24,095 nt of DNA, taken from contig DAOUDG010000070.1 of the NCBI GenBank assembly GCA_034431435.1, positions 1-24,095 of the forward strand. Reading direction: 5' to 3'. The notes under the pieces were generated by a model, which was not told the origin of the DNA, searched no databases, and worked only from the letters and a program-made list of their open reading frames with translations. The number at the start of each line of letters is the position of its first letter. The stretch's first letter is position 1. Shown one piece after another: positions 6,042-15,284 of this stretch. This DNA comes from JAHCIE01 sp034431435 (GTDB taxonomy: Bacteria; Chloroflexota; Anaerolineae; Epilineales; JAHCIE01). A program made the translations under genes and the position numbers.

Positions 6042-6100
6042 GGACCGAGGACCGAGGACCAATAGCACACCCTCTGACCTTGGTCCTTCGTCTTTGGTCC
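6042..6100 (+). promoter_or_regulatory. Long imperfect hairpin in the leuS leader
   Basis: Arms 6042-6062 and 6080-6100 pair over 21 positions with three G-U pairs and one mismatch around a 17-nt loop. The left arm is built from the repeated unit GGACCGA. It lies after the T-box terminator and ends 12 bases before the AGGAGG site of leuS. Its role is unknown; mRNA stability or a mobile palindromic repeat are options. Confidence 0.6.
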
Positions 6101-6127
6101 CTGGTCGTAGGCAGGAGGACCTACACA

Positions 6128-8614
6128 ATGGAGAAGACCCACACCCCCGCGCGGGCGGAGCGCTTCGACCCGACCAGTATCGAGCAGAAGTGGCAGGCGC
6201 GCTGGGAGGCCGACAGGCTATATCACGCCGTGACTGACCCCGGCCAGAAGAAGTTATACTATCTGACGATGCTACCCTACCCTAGCGGCGACCTCCACAT
6301 TGGCCACTGGTATGCCATGACGCCCTCGGACGCCCAGGCCCGCTTCCGGCGCATGCAGGGGCACAACGTCGTCTTCCCCATCGGCTTCGACGCCTTCGGC
6401 CTGCCCGCCGAGAACGCCGCCATCCGCAACAAGATTCACCCTCACGAGTGGACGTACAAGAACATCGAGCGCATGCGGAGCCAGTTGCGGTCCATGGGCG
6501 CGATGTGGGACTGGGAGCGCGAGGTCGTCACCTGCGACCCCGAGTACTATCACTGGAATCAGTGGTTCTTCCTGAAGATGTACGAGCGCGGGCTGGCCTA
6601 CCGCAAGGCCGCCATGGTCAACTGGGATCCGGTAGACCAGACGGTGCTGGCGAACGAGCAGGTCATCGATGGGCGCGGCGACCGGTCAGGCGCGCTGGTC
6701 GAGCGGCGGCTGATGGAGCAGTGGCACCTGAAGATTACCGCCTACGCCGACGAGTTGCTGGATAACCTGGATACGATGGACTGGCCCGAGCGCGTCAAGA
6801 CCATGCAGCGCAACTGGATTGGCCGCTCCGAGGGCGCGGCGGTTGTCTTCCACAGCGAGCAGGGCGACCCCATCGAGGTGTTCACGACGCGGCCCGATAC
6901 CCTATGGGGTGCGACGTTCATGGTGCTGGCTCCTGAACATTCCCTGGTGGAGAAGCTGACTACGCCCGCACAGCGCGACGCCGTGGCTGCCTACGTTAAG
7001 TATGCCTCCCACGAGAGCGAGATCGAGCGCATGGCCGAGGGCAAGGAGAAAACCGGTGTCTTCACCGGCGGCTACGCGGTCAACCCGGTTAATGGCGCGC
7101 GCATCCCCGTCTGGATCGCCGACTATGTGCTGATCACCTACGGCACGGGCGCGATTATGGCCGTCCCCGCCCACGACCAGCGCGACTTCGAGTTCGCCCG
7201 TAAGTTCGACCTGTCGGTGGTCGTCGTCATCCAGCCAGAGGACGAGGGCGCACACGGCGGTGCGCCCCTACACGGTGCGACCATGCCCCAGGCCTACGAT
7301 GGCGAGGGTGTCATGGTTAACTCCGATGGCTTCGACGGCACGCCGACGGCCGACGGCGCGGCGGTCAAAAAGGTCATCACCTGGCTGGAGGAGAAGAGCC
7401 TGGGCAAGGGCCATGTGCAGTACCGCCTGCGCGACTGGCTGCTCGGCCGCCAGCGTTACTGGGGCACGCCTATCCCGATGGTCTACTGCGACCAGTGTGG
7501 CATGCAGCCAGTCCCCTACGACCAACTGCCGGTTATCCTGCCTCACGATGCCGAGTTCCAGCCCAGCGGCCAGAGTCCGCTGCTGTATCATGAGGCCTTC
7601 CTGAACACGACGTGCCCGCACTGCGGCGGCCCGGCGCGCCGTGAGACCGACACGATGGATACGTTTGTCGACTCGTCGTGGTACCAGTACCGCTATCTGA
7701 GTCCCCACTACGACCAGGGCCCCTTCGACCCGGCCGAGGGCGACTACTGGCTACCCGTGGACCAGTATACGGGCGGCATCGAGCACGCTATCCTGCACCT
7801 GCTGTACACGCGCTTCTGGACCAAGGTCATGCGCGACATGGGTCTGGTAGACTTCGACGAGCCGATGACGCGCCTCTACAACCAGGGCATCATCCTGGGT
7901 GAAGACGGCGAGAAGATGAGCAAGTCGCGCGGCAACGTCATTGCCCCTGACGCACTCGTCAACCGCTACGGGGCGGACACGGTGCGCCTGTACCTGATGT
8001 TCATCGGGCCGTGGGACCAGGGCGGCCCGTGGTCGTCCAGCGGCATCGAGGGCGTAGCGCGTTTCGTCAACCGTCTGTGGGGCATGATCCTGGAGCCGCG
8101 TGAGGCGGGCGCGCTGGATGCGGCCGCCGAGCGCAGCCTGCTGCGCCGGCTGCACCAGACGATCCGAGACGTCAGCGAGGATCTGGAGGGCTTCCGCTTC
8201 AACACGGCTGTCGCCGAGCTGATGAAGCTCAACAACGACCTGTTGAAGGCCAAGGAGGCAGGCCAGTACGGGACGCCTGCGTGGAACGAGGCTGTCCAGG
8301 CCTTCGTGCTGCTGCTGGCCCCTCTGGCCCCGCACCTGGCCGAGGAGCTGTGGGGCCGCCTCGGCCAGCCCTACAGCGTCCACCAGCAGGCGTGGCCGAC
8401 CTTCGATCCGGCTCAGGCCGCCGAGGATGTCATCGAGGTGCCGGTGCAGGTCAACGGCAAGGTGCGCGCGCGCGTGGTCGTTGCCGCTGACACGGACGAG
8501 GCTGCCTTGCGCGCCGCTGCCCTGGCGACCGACGCCGTGCAGAAGGCGCTGGCGGGCGCGGCCCCGCGCAAGGTCATCGTCGTACCGGGTAAACTGGTGA
8601 ACGTAGTCGTGTAG
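6128..8614 (+). CDS. leuS: Leucyl-tRNA synthetase
   Basis: This 828-residue class I synthetase charges tRNA-Leu with leucine in the cytoplasm. The N-terminal Rossmann domain has P-Y-P-S-G-D-L-H-I-G-H-W with HIGH at 57-60. The CP1 editing domain follows, with T-T-R-P-D-T-L-W-G and the G-A-I-M-A-V-P-A-H-D-Q-R-D motif whose Asp controls hydrolysis of mischarged tRNA. K-M-S-K-S is at 596-600, then the anticodon-binding helical domain and a C-terminal domain ending V-P-G-K-L-V-N-V-V-V. Length matches bacterial LeuRS. The frame is open further upstream through the tRNA, but ATG 6128 has AGGAGG nine bases ahead and begins at the expected family start. Expression should rise when uncharged tRNA-Leu engages the T-box. 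Confidence 0.97.
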   Translation: MEKTHTPARAERFDPTSIEQKWQARWEADRLYHAVTDPGQKKLYYLTMLPYPSGDLHIGHWYAMTPSDAQARFRRMQGHNVVFPIGFDAFGLPAENAAIRNKIHPHEWTYKNIERMRSQLRSMGAMWDWEREVVTCDPEYYHWNQWFFLKMYERGLAYRKAAMVNWDPVDQTVLANEQVIDGRGDRSGALVERRLMEQWHLKITAYADELLDNLDTMDWPERVKTMQRNWIGRSEGAAVVFHSEQGDPIEVFTTRPDTLWGATFMVLAPEHSLVEKLTTPAQRDAVAAYVKYASHESEIERMAEGKEKTGVFTGGYAVNPVNGARIPVWIADYVLITYGTGAIMAVPAHDQRDFEFARKFDLSVVVVIQPEDEGAHGGAPLHGATMPQAYDGEGVMVNSDGFDGTPTADGAAVKKVITWLEEKSLGKGHVQYRLRDWLLGRQRYWGTPIPMVYCDQCGMQPVPYDQLPVILPHDAEFQPSGQSPLLYHEAFLNTTCPHCGGPARRETDTMDTFVDSSWYQYRYLSPHYDQGPFDPAEGDYWLPVDQYTGGIEHAILHLLYTRFWTKVMRDMGLVDFDEPMTRLYNQGIILGEDGEKMSKSRGNVIAPDALVNRYGADTVRLYLMFIGPWDQGGPWSSSGIEGVARFVNRLWGMILEPREAGALDAAAERSLLRRLHQTIRDVSEDLEGFRFNTAVAELMKLNNDLLKAKEAGQYGTPAWNEAVQAFVLLLAPLAPHLAEELWGRLGQPYSVHQQAWPTFDPAQAAEDVIEVPVQVNGKVRARVVVAADTDEAALRAAALATDAVQKALAGAAPRKVIVVPGKLVNVVV

Positions 8615-8644
8615 TCTGGTTAGCGCCACGAGGACTCAGCCACC

Positions 8645-8968
8645 ATGCGACGCCTCTTCTTGCTGGATGTTCTGCGCGACCCCGCGTCGCGTCCCATCTT
8701 CTACTATGCGGCGGCCTTCCTCGTCTTTGGCATGTTCGTGTACCACTGGCTCGAAGGGTGGAGTTACCTGGATGCGCTGTACTTCTGCGTCATCACCCTG
8801 GCGACGGTCGGCTACGGCGATCTCCACCCAACGACTCCGCTGGCGAAGGCCTTCACCATGATCTACGTGGTCAACGGCATCGTCATCCTGTTGGCGCTGT
8901 TCGACCGCATCCGCACCGTGCGCGTGCAGCGCATGATGGATCGCGCGCAGAAGAAGGATCAACAGTAG
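8645..8968 (+). CDS. Minimal two-TM potassium channel
   Basis: This 107-residue protein is an Ion_trans_2-type pore. TM1 spans about 18-35, a pore helix leads to the selectivity filter T-V-G-Y-G-D (54-59), and TM2 spans about 68-86. A short basic and Gln-rich tail ends the protein. There is no RCK/TrkA-N or cyclic-nucleotide domain, so gating is either intrinsic or through another protein. It would assemble as a tetramer in the cytoplasmic membrane. The gene starts 30 bases after leuS with GAGGA upstream of the ATG, so it may be read from the leuS transcript. Confidence 0.88.
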   Translation: MRRLFLLDVLRDPASRPIFYYAAAFLVFGMFVYHWLEGWSYLDALYFCVITLATVGYGDLHPTTPLAKAFTMIYVVNGIVILLALFDRIRTVRVQRMMDRAQKKDQQ

Positions 8969-8991
8969 CGAGCGGCTGCCAGCTATGACAC

Positions 8992-9030
8992 CGGAGGCCC
9001 TCAAGGTCTGACAGACCCTGAGGGCCTCCG
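8992..9030. terminator. Strong hairpin after the K+ channel gene
   Basis: CGGAGGCCCTCAAGGTCTG (8992-9010) and its near-perfect complement (9012-9030) form a 19-bp stem with one mismatch around a single base. No T-run follows on either strand, so factor-independent termination is uncertain. It closely resembles the hairpin at 20783-20823. Confidence 0.5.
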
Positions 9031-9328
9031 CAATGAAGGCGCGACAGAGGTCGCGCTACGCCATCTCACCCCGACGGGTGGCATGGCGGTGACCTAGCCC
9101 ACCGTTCGTGCCCACGCTTCGCGCCCGATCGCCAGAAGCTGGGATCGGCGAAGCAGGCAGCGGCCCGCGGGTTCGTCGTCAGGATGTGGGCGGATTCCCT
9201 CACGCCCTGCCCACCGCCCTGGAGCCACAGGTCAAACACCCGGTCACCCCACCTGGCTAATGCATCTTGCCGCGCTTTTCTTTCGCGTTGGCGGTCCTTC
9301 CTGCCCAAAACGAACCAGTAGGCGGAGA

Positions 9329-9357
9329 TTGACAACTCAGAACAGGCGTACTAGACT
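9329..9357 (+). promoter_or_regulatory. Promoter of the DUF72 gene
   Basis: A perfect TTGACA (9329-9334), a 17-bp spacer and TAGACT (9352-9357). Transcription would start near 9364, about 40 nt before the ATG. Confidence 0.7.
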
Positions 9358-9403
9358 CGTAACGGCGAGTCTGGGATATCTCGCCTGCCTACAGGAGGGC
9401 CAT

Positions 9404-10210
9404 ATGCCTGCCGAGATCCATATTGGCACGAGTGGTTACAGCTATGACGACTGGGTCGGGCCTATCTACCCCGACGACCTGAAGAAGACCGATTGGCTGA
9501 CCTACTACGCCGAGCACCTCTTCCGCTGCACCGAGATCAACTACACCTACTATCGCCTGCCCGCCGCCCGCACCCTCAAGGCGATGGCCGACAAGACGCC
9601 GCCCGGTTTCCTGTTCACCATCAAGGCCAGCCAGGAGCTGACCCACGGCCGCGACGACCCTGAGGCCTTCGACAAGTTCACCTCGGCCCTCTACCCGCTG
9701 CTGGAGGCCGACAAGTTTGGCTGCGTCCTGGCCCAGTTCCCCACGTCATTCCACAACACGCCGGAAAATCGCGACTACCTGCGGCGGCTGCGGGAGCGGC
9801 TGAGCGACTTGCCGACAGTGGTGGAGTTCCGCAATCGCGAGTGGATTCAGGATGAGGTGCGCGAGCTACTGACGGAGTGCCACCTGGGCTTCTGCGCCGT
9901 GGACCAGCCCCAGTTCAAGACCCTCGTGCCGCCGGTCGCCTGGGTCACCGGTCCCATCGCGTACGTGCGATTCCATGGCCGGAACTATGACAAATGGTGG
10001 TCACACCAGGAGAGCTACGAACGCTACGACTATTCCTACAGCGACGAAGAGCTACAGGAGTGGGTGCCGAAGATTCAGGACATGGCGGCGCACAGTGAGC
10101 GGTTGTTCGCCTTCGCCAACAACCACTACCAGGGCCAGGCGGTGACGACGGCAAAGCAGTTGGGTATGCTATTGCAGGGGGCGGGGGTGGCGGTGGCGGG
10201 GCCGCCTTGA
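9404..10210 (+). CDS. DUF72 (YecE-like) family protein
   Basis: This 268-residue cytoplasmic protein shows the DUF72 TIM-barrel signatures: I-G-T-S-G-Y-S-Y-D-D-W at the N-terminus, T-E-I-N-Y-T-Y-Y-R-L-P, F-T-I-K-A-S, V-E-F-R-N-R-E-W-I, A-Y-V-R-F-H-G-R-N, and the C-terminal F-A-N-N-H-Y-Q-G-Q-A. The biochemical role of this widespread family is not established. The fold resembles sugar-phosphate isomerase or nuclease-type barrels. The frame is open upstream, but ATG 9404 follows AGGAGGG and sits downstream of the promoter, and family similarity begins immediately after it. It is monocistronic by position. Confidence 0.92.
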   Translation: MPAEIHIGTSGYSYDDWVGPIYPDDLKKTDWLTYYAEHLFRCTEINYTYYRLPAARTLKAMADKTPPGFLFTIKASQELTHGRDDPEAFDKFTSALYPLLEADKFGCVLAQFPTSFHNTPENRDYLRRLRERLSDLPTVVEFRNREWIQDEVRELLTECHLGFCAVDQPQFKTLVPPVAWVTGPIAYVRFHGRNYDKWWSHQESYERYDYSYSDEELQEWVPKIQDMAAHSERLFAFANNHYQGQAVTTAKQLGMLLQGAGVAVAGPP

Positions 10211-10281
10211 CCTTCAACATCGGCGTGACTGGGTAGGCACGGGCCTCCCAGCGGCCATGATCCTTTCGCGGCTCGTAGCCG

Positions 10282-10310
10282 TTGACAACGGCAGCGGCCG
10301 ATGGTATAGT
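10282..10310 (+). promoter_or_regulatory. Promoter of the first giant secreted protein
   Basis: A perfect TTGACA (10282-10287), a 17-bp spacer and TATAGT (10305-10310). Transcription would start near 10317, leaving a leader of about 70 nt with GGGAGG (10374-10379) before ATG 10388. Confidence 0.8.
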
Positions 10311-10387
10311 AGGAAACCTATCGCGTCCACCGGGAGCCAGGCATTGCTGCCCTCACCCGTCATGGGCAGGGCAGGGAGGCAAGAATC

Positions 10388-13300
10388 ATGCGCCGACTGC
10401 CCCGTATCCTGCTCCTGACCGTGCTCGTCCCCTTCATCGTTGCCCTCACGGTCCTGTTCAGCCTCCAGGTTCAAGCTCAATCCCCAACAGTCTATCGCGT
10501 TTTCATGCCCGCCGCGGGCATCGCGATGCCGGCGGGTCTCGGCGCGCAGCAGCAGGCGGGCCTGGTGGTGATGCCGGCCAGCCTCGATTTCGGCGTCGTC
10601 GACGTGAACCGTGCAGTAACTGCGACCGTCGTCATCAGCAATGCCGGGTCGACGGACATCACCGTCCTGCGCCTGGCCTTCGCGCCTCTGACTTCGCCTG
10701 GCTTCAGCTTCACGCCTGGCTTCACGCTCCCCCTGACGCTGACGGCCGGCGCGCGCGCCACGGTCAGCGTCAGCTTCACGCCCAACGACGCGGGGGCGCA
10801 TCGTGGCGCGCTCAACATCGAGACCAACGACCAGCAGCGACCCCTCGTCGCAGTCTCGCTGCGTGGCTTCGGCGGCCAGGGGCCACCCGTCGACAAGCCG
10901 CGCGAGCGCTTCGAGCACTATCTCTCGATTCGCGCCACGCCTGCCTACACCGTGCCTGGGGCGCTGCGTCAACGCGCCTGGGACCAGCTGCAGACGCTGC
11001 GGCCCGGCTTCGTCCCGCCCGTGCCAGGACCCCGCAAGGCCGAGGTTGACCAGACATTCCGCTGGGTGTCCCTCGGTCCGCGCAACGTGGGCACGACGGG
11101 CGCCGGGCGCGTCATCTCGATTGCCATCGACCAGGCAGGAACCATCTACGCCGGGGCGGCGCTGGGCGGCGTCCTCAAGTCGTCGGATGGCGCGGCCACG
11201 TGGCGCTCCTTGATGACCCACCAGCCGTCCCTCGCCATGGGCGCGATTGGCATCGACCCGACCGATCGCCTGCGCGTGTACGCGGGGACGGGCGAGCAGA
11301 ACTTTGCTCTCGATTCCTACTATGGGGCGGGTGTGCTCCGCGCCGCCGACGGTGGCGAGCTGGGCGACGCCAGCTGGACTCAGGTGGGACGTACCGCCTT
11401 CGTGTTCGGGTCTGGCGGGGGTGCGACCTTCGCGAAATTGATCGTCAACCCCCGCAATGCCTCTGAGTTGTTCGCCGCCACCAGCATCGGCTTCTACCGC
11501 TCGACCGACCGGGGCGACGGCTGGACCCCCATCACAGCCGGCATCCCAGGGCAGACAGTCACCGACCTGGTGATGGATGCGACCACCAACCCCGTCACCC
11601 TCTATGCGGCAGTGTCGGGCGCGGGTGTCTATCGCTCGACCGATGGCGGATTGAACTGGGGCCTGCGCAGCACAGGCATTCCTGCCGCCAACCTGGGCCG
11701 CATCTCATTGGCGATTGCCCCGTCCAACACGCAGGTGCTGTATGCCAGCATCGAGAACAGCTCCAACAACAACCTGCTCGGCGTGTACCGCACCGCTGAT
11801 GGTGGTGCGAACTGGGCCAGCATCGGCGCGCCCGACTTCTGCGGCAACCAGTGCTGGTACGACAATGTGGTCGGCGTCGATCCGACCAACGCCAATCGCG
11901 TCTTCCTGGGCGGCATTGGCGCGCAGTTTGCCACAGGCAGCGGGAACCCATTGACCTGGGCGTTTACCAACGTCAACGGCCTGCACGCCGACCAGCACGC
12001 CGTTGCCTGGGATCCGAACAACAGCGCCATCGTCTATGTCGGCAACGACGGCGGTCTCTACCGCTCGACCAATAGCGGGGCCGACTTCACACGCCTCGAC
12101 ATCGGCGCTATCACTCAGCACCAGGGCTTCATGGTCCACCCTGTCCTGCCGGACTGGGCGGTGGCCGGATCGCAGGACAACGGGAGCATGTACTACACAG
12201 GCGACCGGGTGAACTGGCAGGCCGCCGCTGGTTGCGATGGCGGTAACTCGGCCGTGTCCCAGGCGCTCGTCGCGCCCAATGAAGTCTATATCACTACGCA
12301 GTCGAGCGGCTGCAGCCGCATCGCACGCGCCGACACCATCGCCGGCGCCTTCAACCAGAAGACGACTGGCATCACCATCGGGGCCAACGGCCGCCCCGAC
12401 GGCAACGCCCTCTTCTACCCGCCCCTCGAAATCGACCCCAACAACCCGAACACGCTCTACTACGCCTCGAACTTCGTGTATCGCACCACAGACCGGGGCG
12501 ACAACTGGAGCTACTTCCCGGCCGCGCCCGGCCAGCAGACCCTGAACGGGCGCGTGTCTACCATCGCGGTCGCTCCGAGCGACTCCACTACCATCTACGC
12601 CGGCACCGACAGCGGACGTATCTGGCGCATGACGTCGGCCTCCACCAACTGGGTCGAGGTCAACGACTTCTCGGCGGCATGCGGCGTCGGGGCGACCTGC
12701 CTCCCGCAGCGGTTCGTGACGCGCGTCGCCGTCCGGCCCGGTGTCTCGACCACCATGTATGCCACCTTCGGCGGCTTCGCCGCCAGCGGCGGGCGACCGG
12801 GCCACGTCTTCCGCTCCATCGACAGTGGCGCGACGTGGACAGACATCACCCCGCGCGACTACTTCAACACCCGAATCGACCTGCCCGTCAACACCATCGT
12901 CATCGATCCCAATCTGCCCGACCGCCTGTTTCTCGGCACGGACATTGGGGTGCTCTACTCCGACAATGATGGCGGGGCGTGGCAGTTCCTAGACGTGGGA
13001 ATGCCCGATGTTGCTATCTACAACATGGACATTCACCCGGGCACGGGCAAAGTTCGGGCGGCAACCCACGGCCGCTCGACCTACGAGCTGGAGGTGGCAG
13101 GGCCACGGCTGGATGTCGAGAAGCGTCTCGTGTCCCCCGTGAGCGGCGTCGCCCGCGTCGGCGACTCGCTGACCTACAGCATCCGCATCAGCAATACGGG
13201 CACGACCAACATCACCAGCCTGCCCCTGGATGACATCTTCGACGGTCGCTACATGCGCTACGTCTCGGCCAGCCCGCTGCCAACCGCCGTCGGCCCTAAC

Positions 13301-15121
13301 CTGGTTGAGTGGGCCGACCTGACAGGGTTGCCCCCATTTGGCATTGGCCGCTCGCTGCGACCCAACGAGGCCATCACTGTCATCGTCACGTTCCAGGTCA
13401 TCGGCTGCCCGACGCCGGCGAGCATCCCGAACAAGGCGAAGGTCAGCGGCGCCATCGACGAGAATCGTGACCCCGTGCCCACCTTCGAGGCGGTGGCCGG
13501 CGTGACCATCGCCTGCCCCGCCGTGGCCGTGAGCAAGCGTCTCACCAACCCCGATCCGTGCGCTATCTTCGGTCCGGGTGACAGTATCCAGTTCACCGTC
13601 ACCATCACCAACACCGGTAATACGAGCCTCGTCACCGTCCCGCTGGTGGATACCTACGACCCTGCCTACCTCCAGTTTGCCTCGGCGACGCCGATACCCA
13701 ACTCGACGGCCCCACCCGGCACGCTGACGTGGAATGACCTGACCGGGCCGGCGCCCAACGGCTTCGCCACGAACCTCGCGCCTGGACAGGTGTTCAACGT
13801 CGCGCTGGAGTTCACCGCCCTCCAGAGCACGTCGGGGCTGGCGAACGGCGTGACTGTCAATCGGGTGCGGGTGCAGGGGGCAACGGACGAACACGGCTTC
13901 GTCGCCCCGACCGCGACGGGCGAAGCGGACGTGGCGATTCGGAGCGCCGACCTGTACGTCGAGAAGACGCAGGTGACGGAGTACCCCAGGGTGCAGGTAC
14001 GCGATAACGTGGCGAATACCCTGGGCATGAGTCCCTTCGGACCCCGATTGAGTAACGCCGTGGTGGTGGCGGGGGAGATCATCACCTACAACATCAAGTA
14101 CGGCAACCGGGGGCCAGACGAGGCGACCTTTGTTCGCATTGTGGACACGATTCCGGCCGGCACGGTCTACCTGGGCCACAACCTGGCGCCCTGCCTGGAC
14201 CGCGACATCCGCGATGCCTGCTACGTCGGCCGCGTCGCGCCGGGTGAGAAGCGCGAGTTCCAGGTATGGGTACGGGTTCCTCTCCCCAGCGAGCCGGGCT
14301 TCAGCACGCCGCCCGGCGCTATCCTTGCCAACCGCGTCACGATTGAGTCCGGCTTCACTGTCACCGGCCCAGCCTGTGGCACGCCCGATGCCCTGCCGGG
14401 CGATAACACCGTGACCTACAACACAACCGTCCTGGGTGACTATGGGGATGCGCCCCTGGCAGCGGTGGGCACGGACCTGCCCGGCTACGCCGCGCAGGTA
14501 ACGGGCGCGTACAGCGCCAACTACAGCCGCGAATGGTTGGGCCGCGCCGTCAGTGGCGAACGCAGCGCGAGCGATGGGGCCGACCCCGACAGTGAGCCGA
14601 ACCTGGGGCCGTTCAACACCGACCATCACGATGACGGCGTCTTCTACCGCAACCCATTCGCGTTCGACTTGCCCACGAGCCAGCGCACCTACACCCCCGC
14701 CGAGTGGGCGGTGACTGCGCGCGTCACGGTCTCTGTGGCCGACCCGTCCAGCGGGCGGTACACCATCGCGCCGGACAAGAAGCTGTATGTCCGGTCGTGG
14801 GCTGACAGCAACCGCAACGGGGTGTTCGGCGATCCAGGAGATACGATCCTGTTCGACTGGCAAGGCGGTCCGGGCCTGGTGGGGAGCGACCTGACGATGT
14901 GGCCGGCCGGGCAGCCTTACCGCATCATGGACCTCCGTATCCAGGTGCCGGGTGAGATGGGCTGGATGATGGTGCGGACGCGGTTGAGCTACGGCACACC
15001 GCCGACGCCCAGTGGGGCGATGGATTTCGGCGAGATTGAGGATCACCTCATCGGCGTGTTCCTCGGCGGCGTGTCGCCCGTTAGTCCCGGCCCGGTGCAG
15101 CCTCGCCCGCCCGCGCCTTAG
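10388..15121 (+). CDS. Giant secreted protein: HYDIN-like domain, BNR propeller, DUF11 repeats, GEVED-like C-terminus
   Basis: This is a 1577-residue exported protein. A signal peptide ends at about residue 31 (V-Q-A), followed by Y-R-V-F-M-P. Residues 64-164 resemble a choice-of-anchor D/HYDIN (ASH) domain (L-D-F-G-V-V, S-V-S-F-T-P). Residues about 224-906 are a large BNR/sortilin-like propeller with many Y-R-S-T-D-x-G-x-x-W repeats, Asp/Asn-rich loops and Cys pairs. Three DUF11-type immunoglobulin-like repeats follow at about 908-1046, 1047-1188 and 1189-1348. A GEVED-like domain begins at G-D-Y-G-D-A-P (about 1350) and runs to about 1562, and the end is a Pro-rich tail. No sortase signal or PEP-CTERM anchor is present. 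It is probably a surface or matrix protein; ligand and partners are unknown. The last about 500 residues are paralogous to those of the protein at 16833. Confidence 0.9.
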   Translation: MRRLPRILLLTVLVPFIVALTVLFSLQVQAQSPTVYRVFMPAAGIAMPAGLGAQQQAGLVVMPASLDFGVVDVNRAVTATVVISNAGSTDITVLRLAFAPLTSPGFSFTPGFTLPLTLTAGARATVSVSFTPNDAGAHRGALNIETNDQQRPLVAVSLRGFGGQGPPVDKPRERFEHYLSIRATPAYTVPGALRQRAWDQLQTLRPGFVPPVPGPRKAEVDQTFRWVSLGPRNVGTTGAGRVISIAIDQAGTIYAGAALGGVLKSSDGAATWRSLMTHQPSLAMGAIGIDPTDRLRVYAGTGEQNFALDSYYGAGVLRAADGGELGDASWTQVGRTAFVFGSGGGATFAKLIVNPRNASELFAATSIGFYRSTDRGDGWTPITAGIPGQTVTDLVMDATTNPVTLYAAVSGAGVYRSTDGGLNWGLRSTGIPAANLGRISLAIAPSNTQVLYASIENSSNNNLLGVYRTADGGANWASIGAPDFCGNQCWYDNVVGVDPTNANRVFLGGIGAQFATGSGNPLTWAFTNVNGLHADQHAVAWDPNNSAIVYVGNDGGLYRSTNSGADFTRLDIGAITQHQGFMVHPVLPDWAVAGSQDNGSMYYTGDRVNWQAAAGCDGGNSAVSQALVAPNEVYITTQSSGCSRIARADTIAGAFNQKTTGITIGANGRPDGNALFYPPLEIDPNNPNTLYYASNFVYRTTDRGDNWSYFPAAPGQQTLNGRVSTIAVAPSDSTTIYAGTDSGRIWRMTSASTNWVEVNDFSAACGVGATCLPQRFVTRVAVRPGVSTTMYATFGGFAASGGRPGHVFRSIDSGATWTDITPRDYFNTRIDLPVNTIVIDPNLPDRLFLGTDIGVLYSDNDGGAWQFLDVGMPDVAIYNMDIHPGTGKVRAATHGRSTYELEVAGPRLDVEKRLVSPVSGVARVGDSLTYSIRISNTGTTNITSLPLDDIFDGRYMRYVSASPLPTAVGPNLVEWADLTGLPPFGIGRSLRPNEAITVIVTFQVIGCPTPASIPNKAKVSGAIDENRDPVPTFEAVAGVTIACPAVAVSKRLTNPDPCAIFGPGDSIQFTVTITNTGNTSLVTVPLVDTYDPAYLQFASATPIPNSTAPPGTLTWNDLTGPAPNGFATNLAPGQVFNVALEFTALQSTSGLANGVTVNRVRVQGATDEHGFVAPTATGEADVAIRSADLYVEKTQVTEYPRVQVRDNVANTLGMSPFGPRLSNAVVVAGEIITYNIKYGNRGPDEATFVRIVDTIPAGTVYLGHNLAPCLDRDIRDACYVGRVAPGEKREFQVWVRVPLPSEPGFSTPPGAILANRVTIESGFTVTGPACGTPDALPGDNTVTYNTTVLGDYGDAPLAAVGTDLPGYAAQVTGAYSANYSREWLGRAVSGERSASDGADPDSEPNLGPFNTDHHDDGVFYRNPFAFDLPTSQRTYTPAEWAVTARVTVSVADPSSGRYTIAPDKKLYVRSWADSNRNGVFGDPGDTILFDWQGGPGLVGSDLTMWPAGQPYRIMDLRIQVPGEMGWMMVRTRLSYGTPPTPSGAMDFGEIEDHLIGVFLGGVSPVSPGPVQPRPPAP

Positions 15122-15284
15122 CGCCCGCGCTGCGTCGTCTCTGCGTTTACGGCCGTTGGACATTCCCAACGCTGTTCCCTGCGGTTGCCGCAACGCGACC
15201 CACAAGGGGGCCAACTCGCCCTGTCAGGGCCAGGCGGTGGGGTAGTCGTGGGCGGCAATACGGATATCCAGGCGGTCGCGCCCT

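Larger units (their letters stand above)
8969..9403. other. Long intergenic region, no gene supported
   Basis: These 435 bases contain the hairpin at 8992-9030 and the DUF72 promoter at 9329-9357. Open frames exist in the middle, including one on the minus strand from 9335 to 9066, but none has a convincing ribosome site or family resemblance. I see nothing else. Confidence 0.6.

Noticed and set aside
5933..6127. An N-terminal extension of LeuRS by 65 residues
   Set aside because: It would be encoded by the tRNA, T-box and terminator. ATG 6128 has the ribosome site and the family start.
9066..9335. An 89-codon minus-strand frame in the long intergenic region before the DUF72 gene
   Set aside because: It has no ribosome site, no recognisable domain, overlaps the DUF72 promoter and has a Trp/Arg/Pro-rich random composition.
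12989..15214. A 741-codon open frame on the minus strand antisense to the first giant protein (and a similar 556-codon frame at 19101-20771)
   Set aside because: Both are shadows of high-GC coding sequence. Composition is Arg/Ala/Gly/Val/His-rich, without domains or ribosome sites, and the plus strand carries clear repeated domains.
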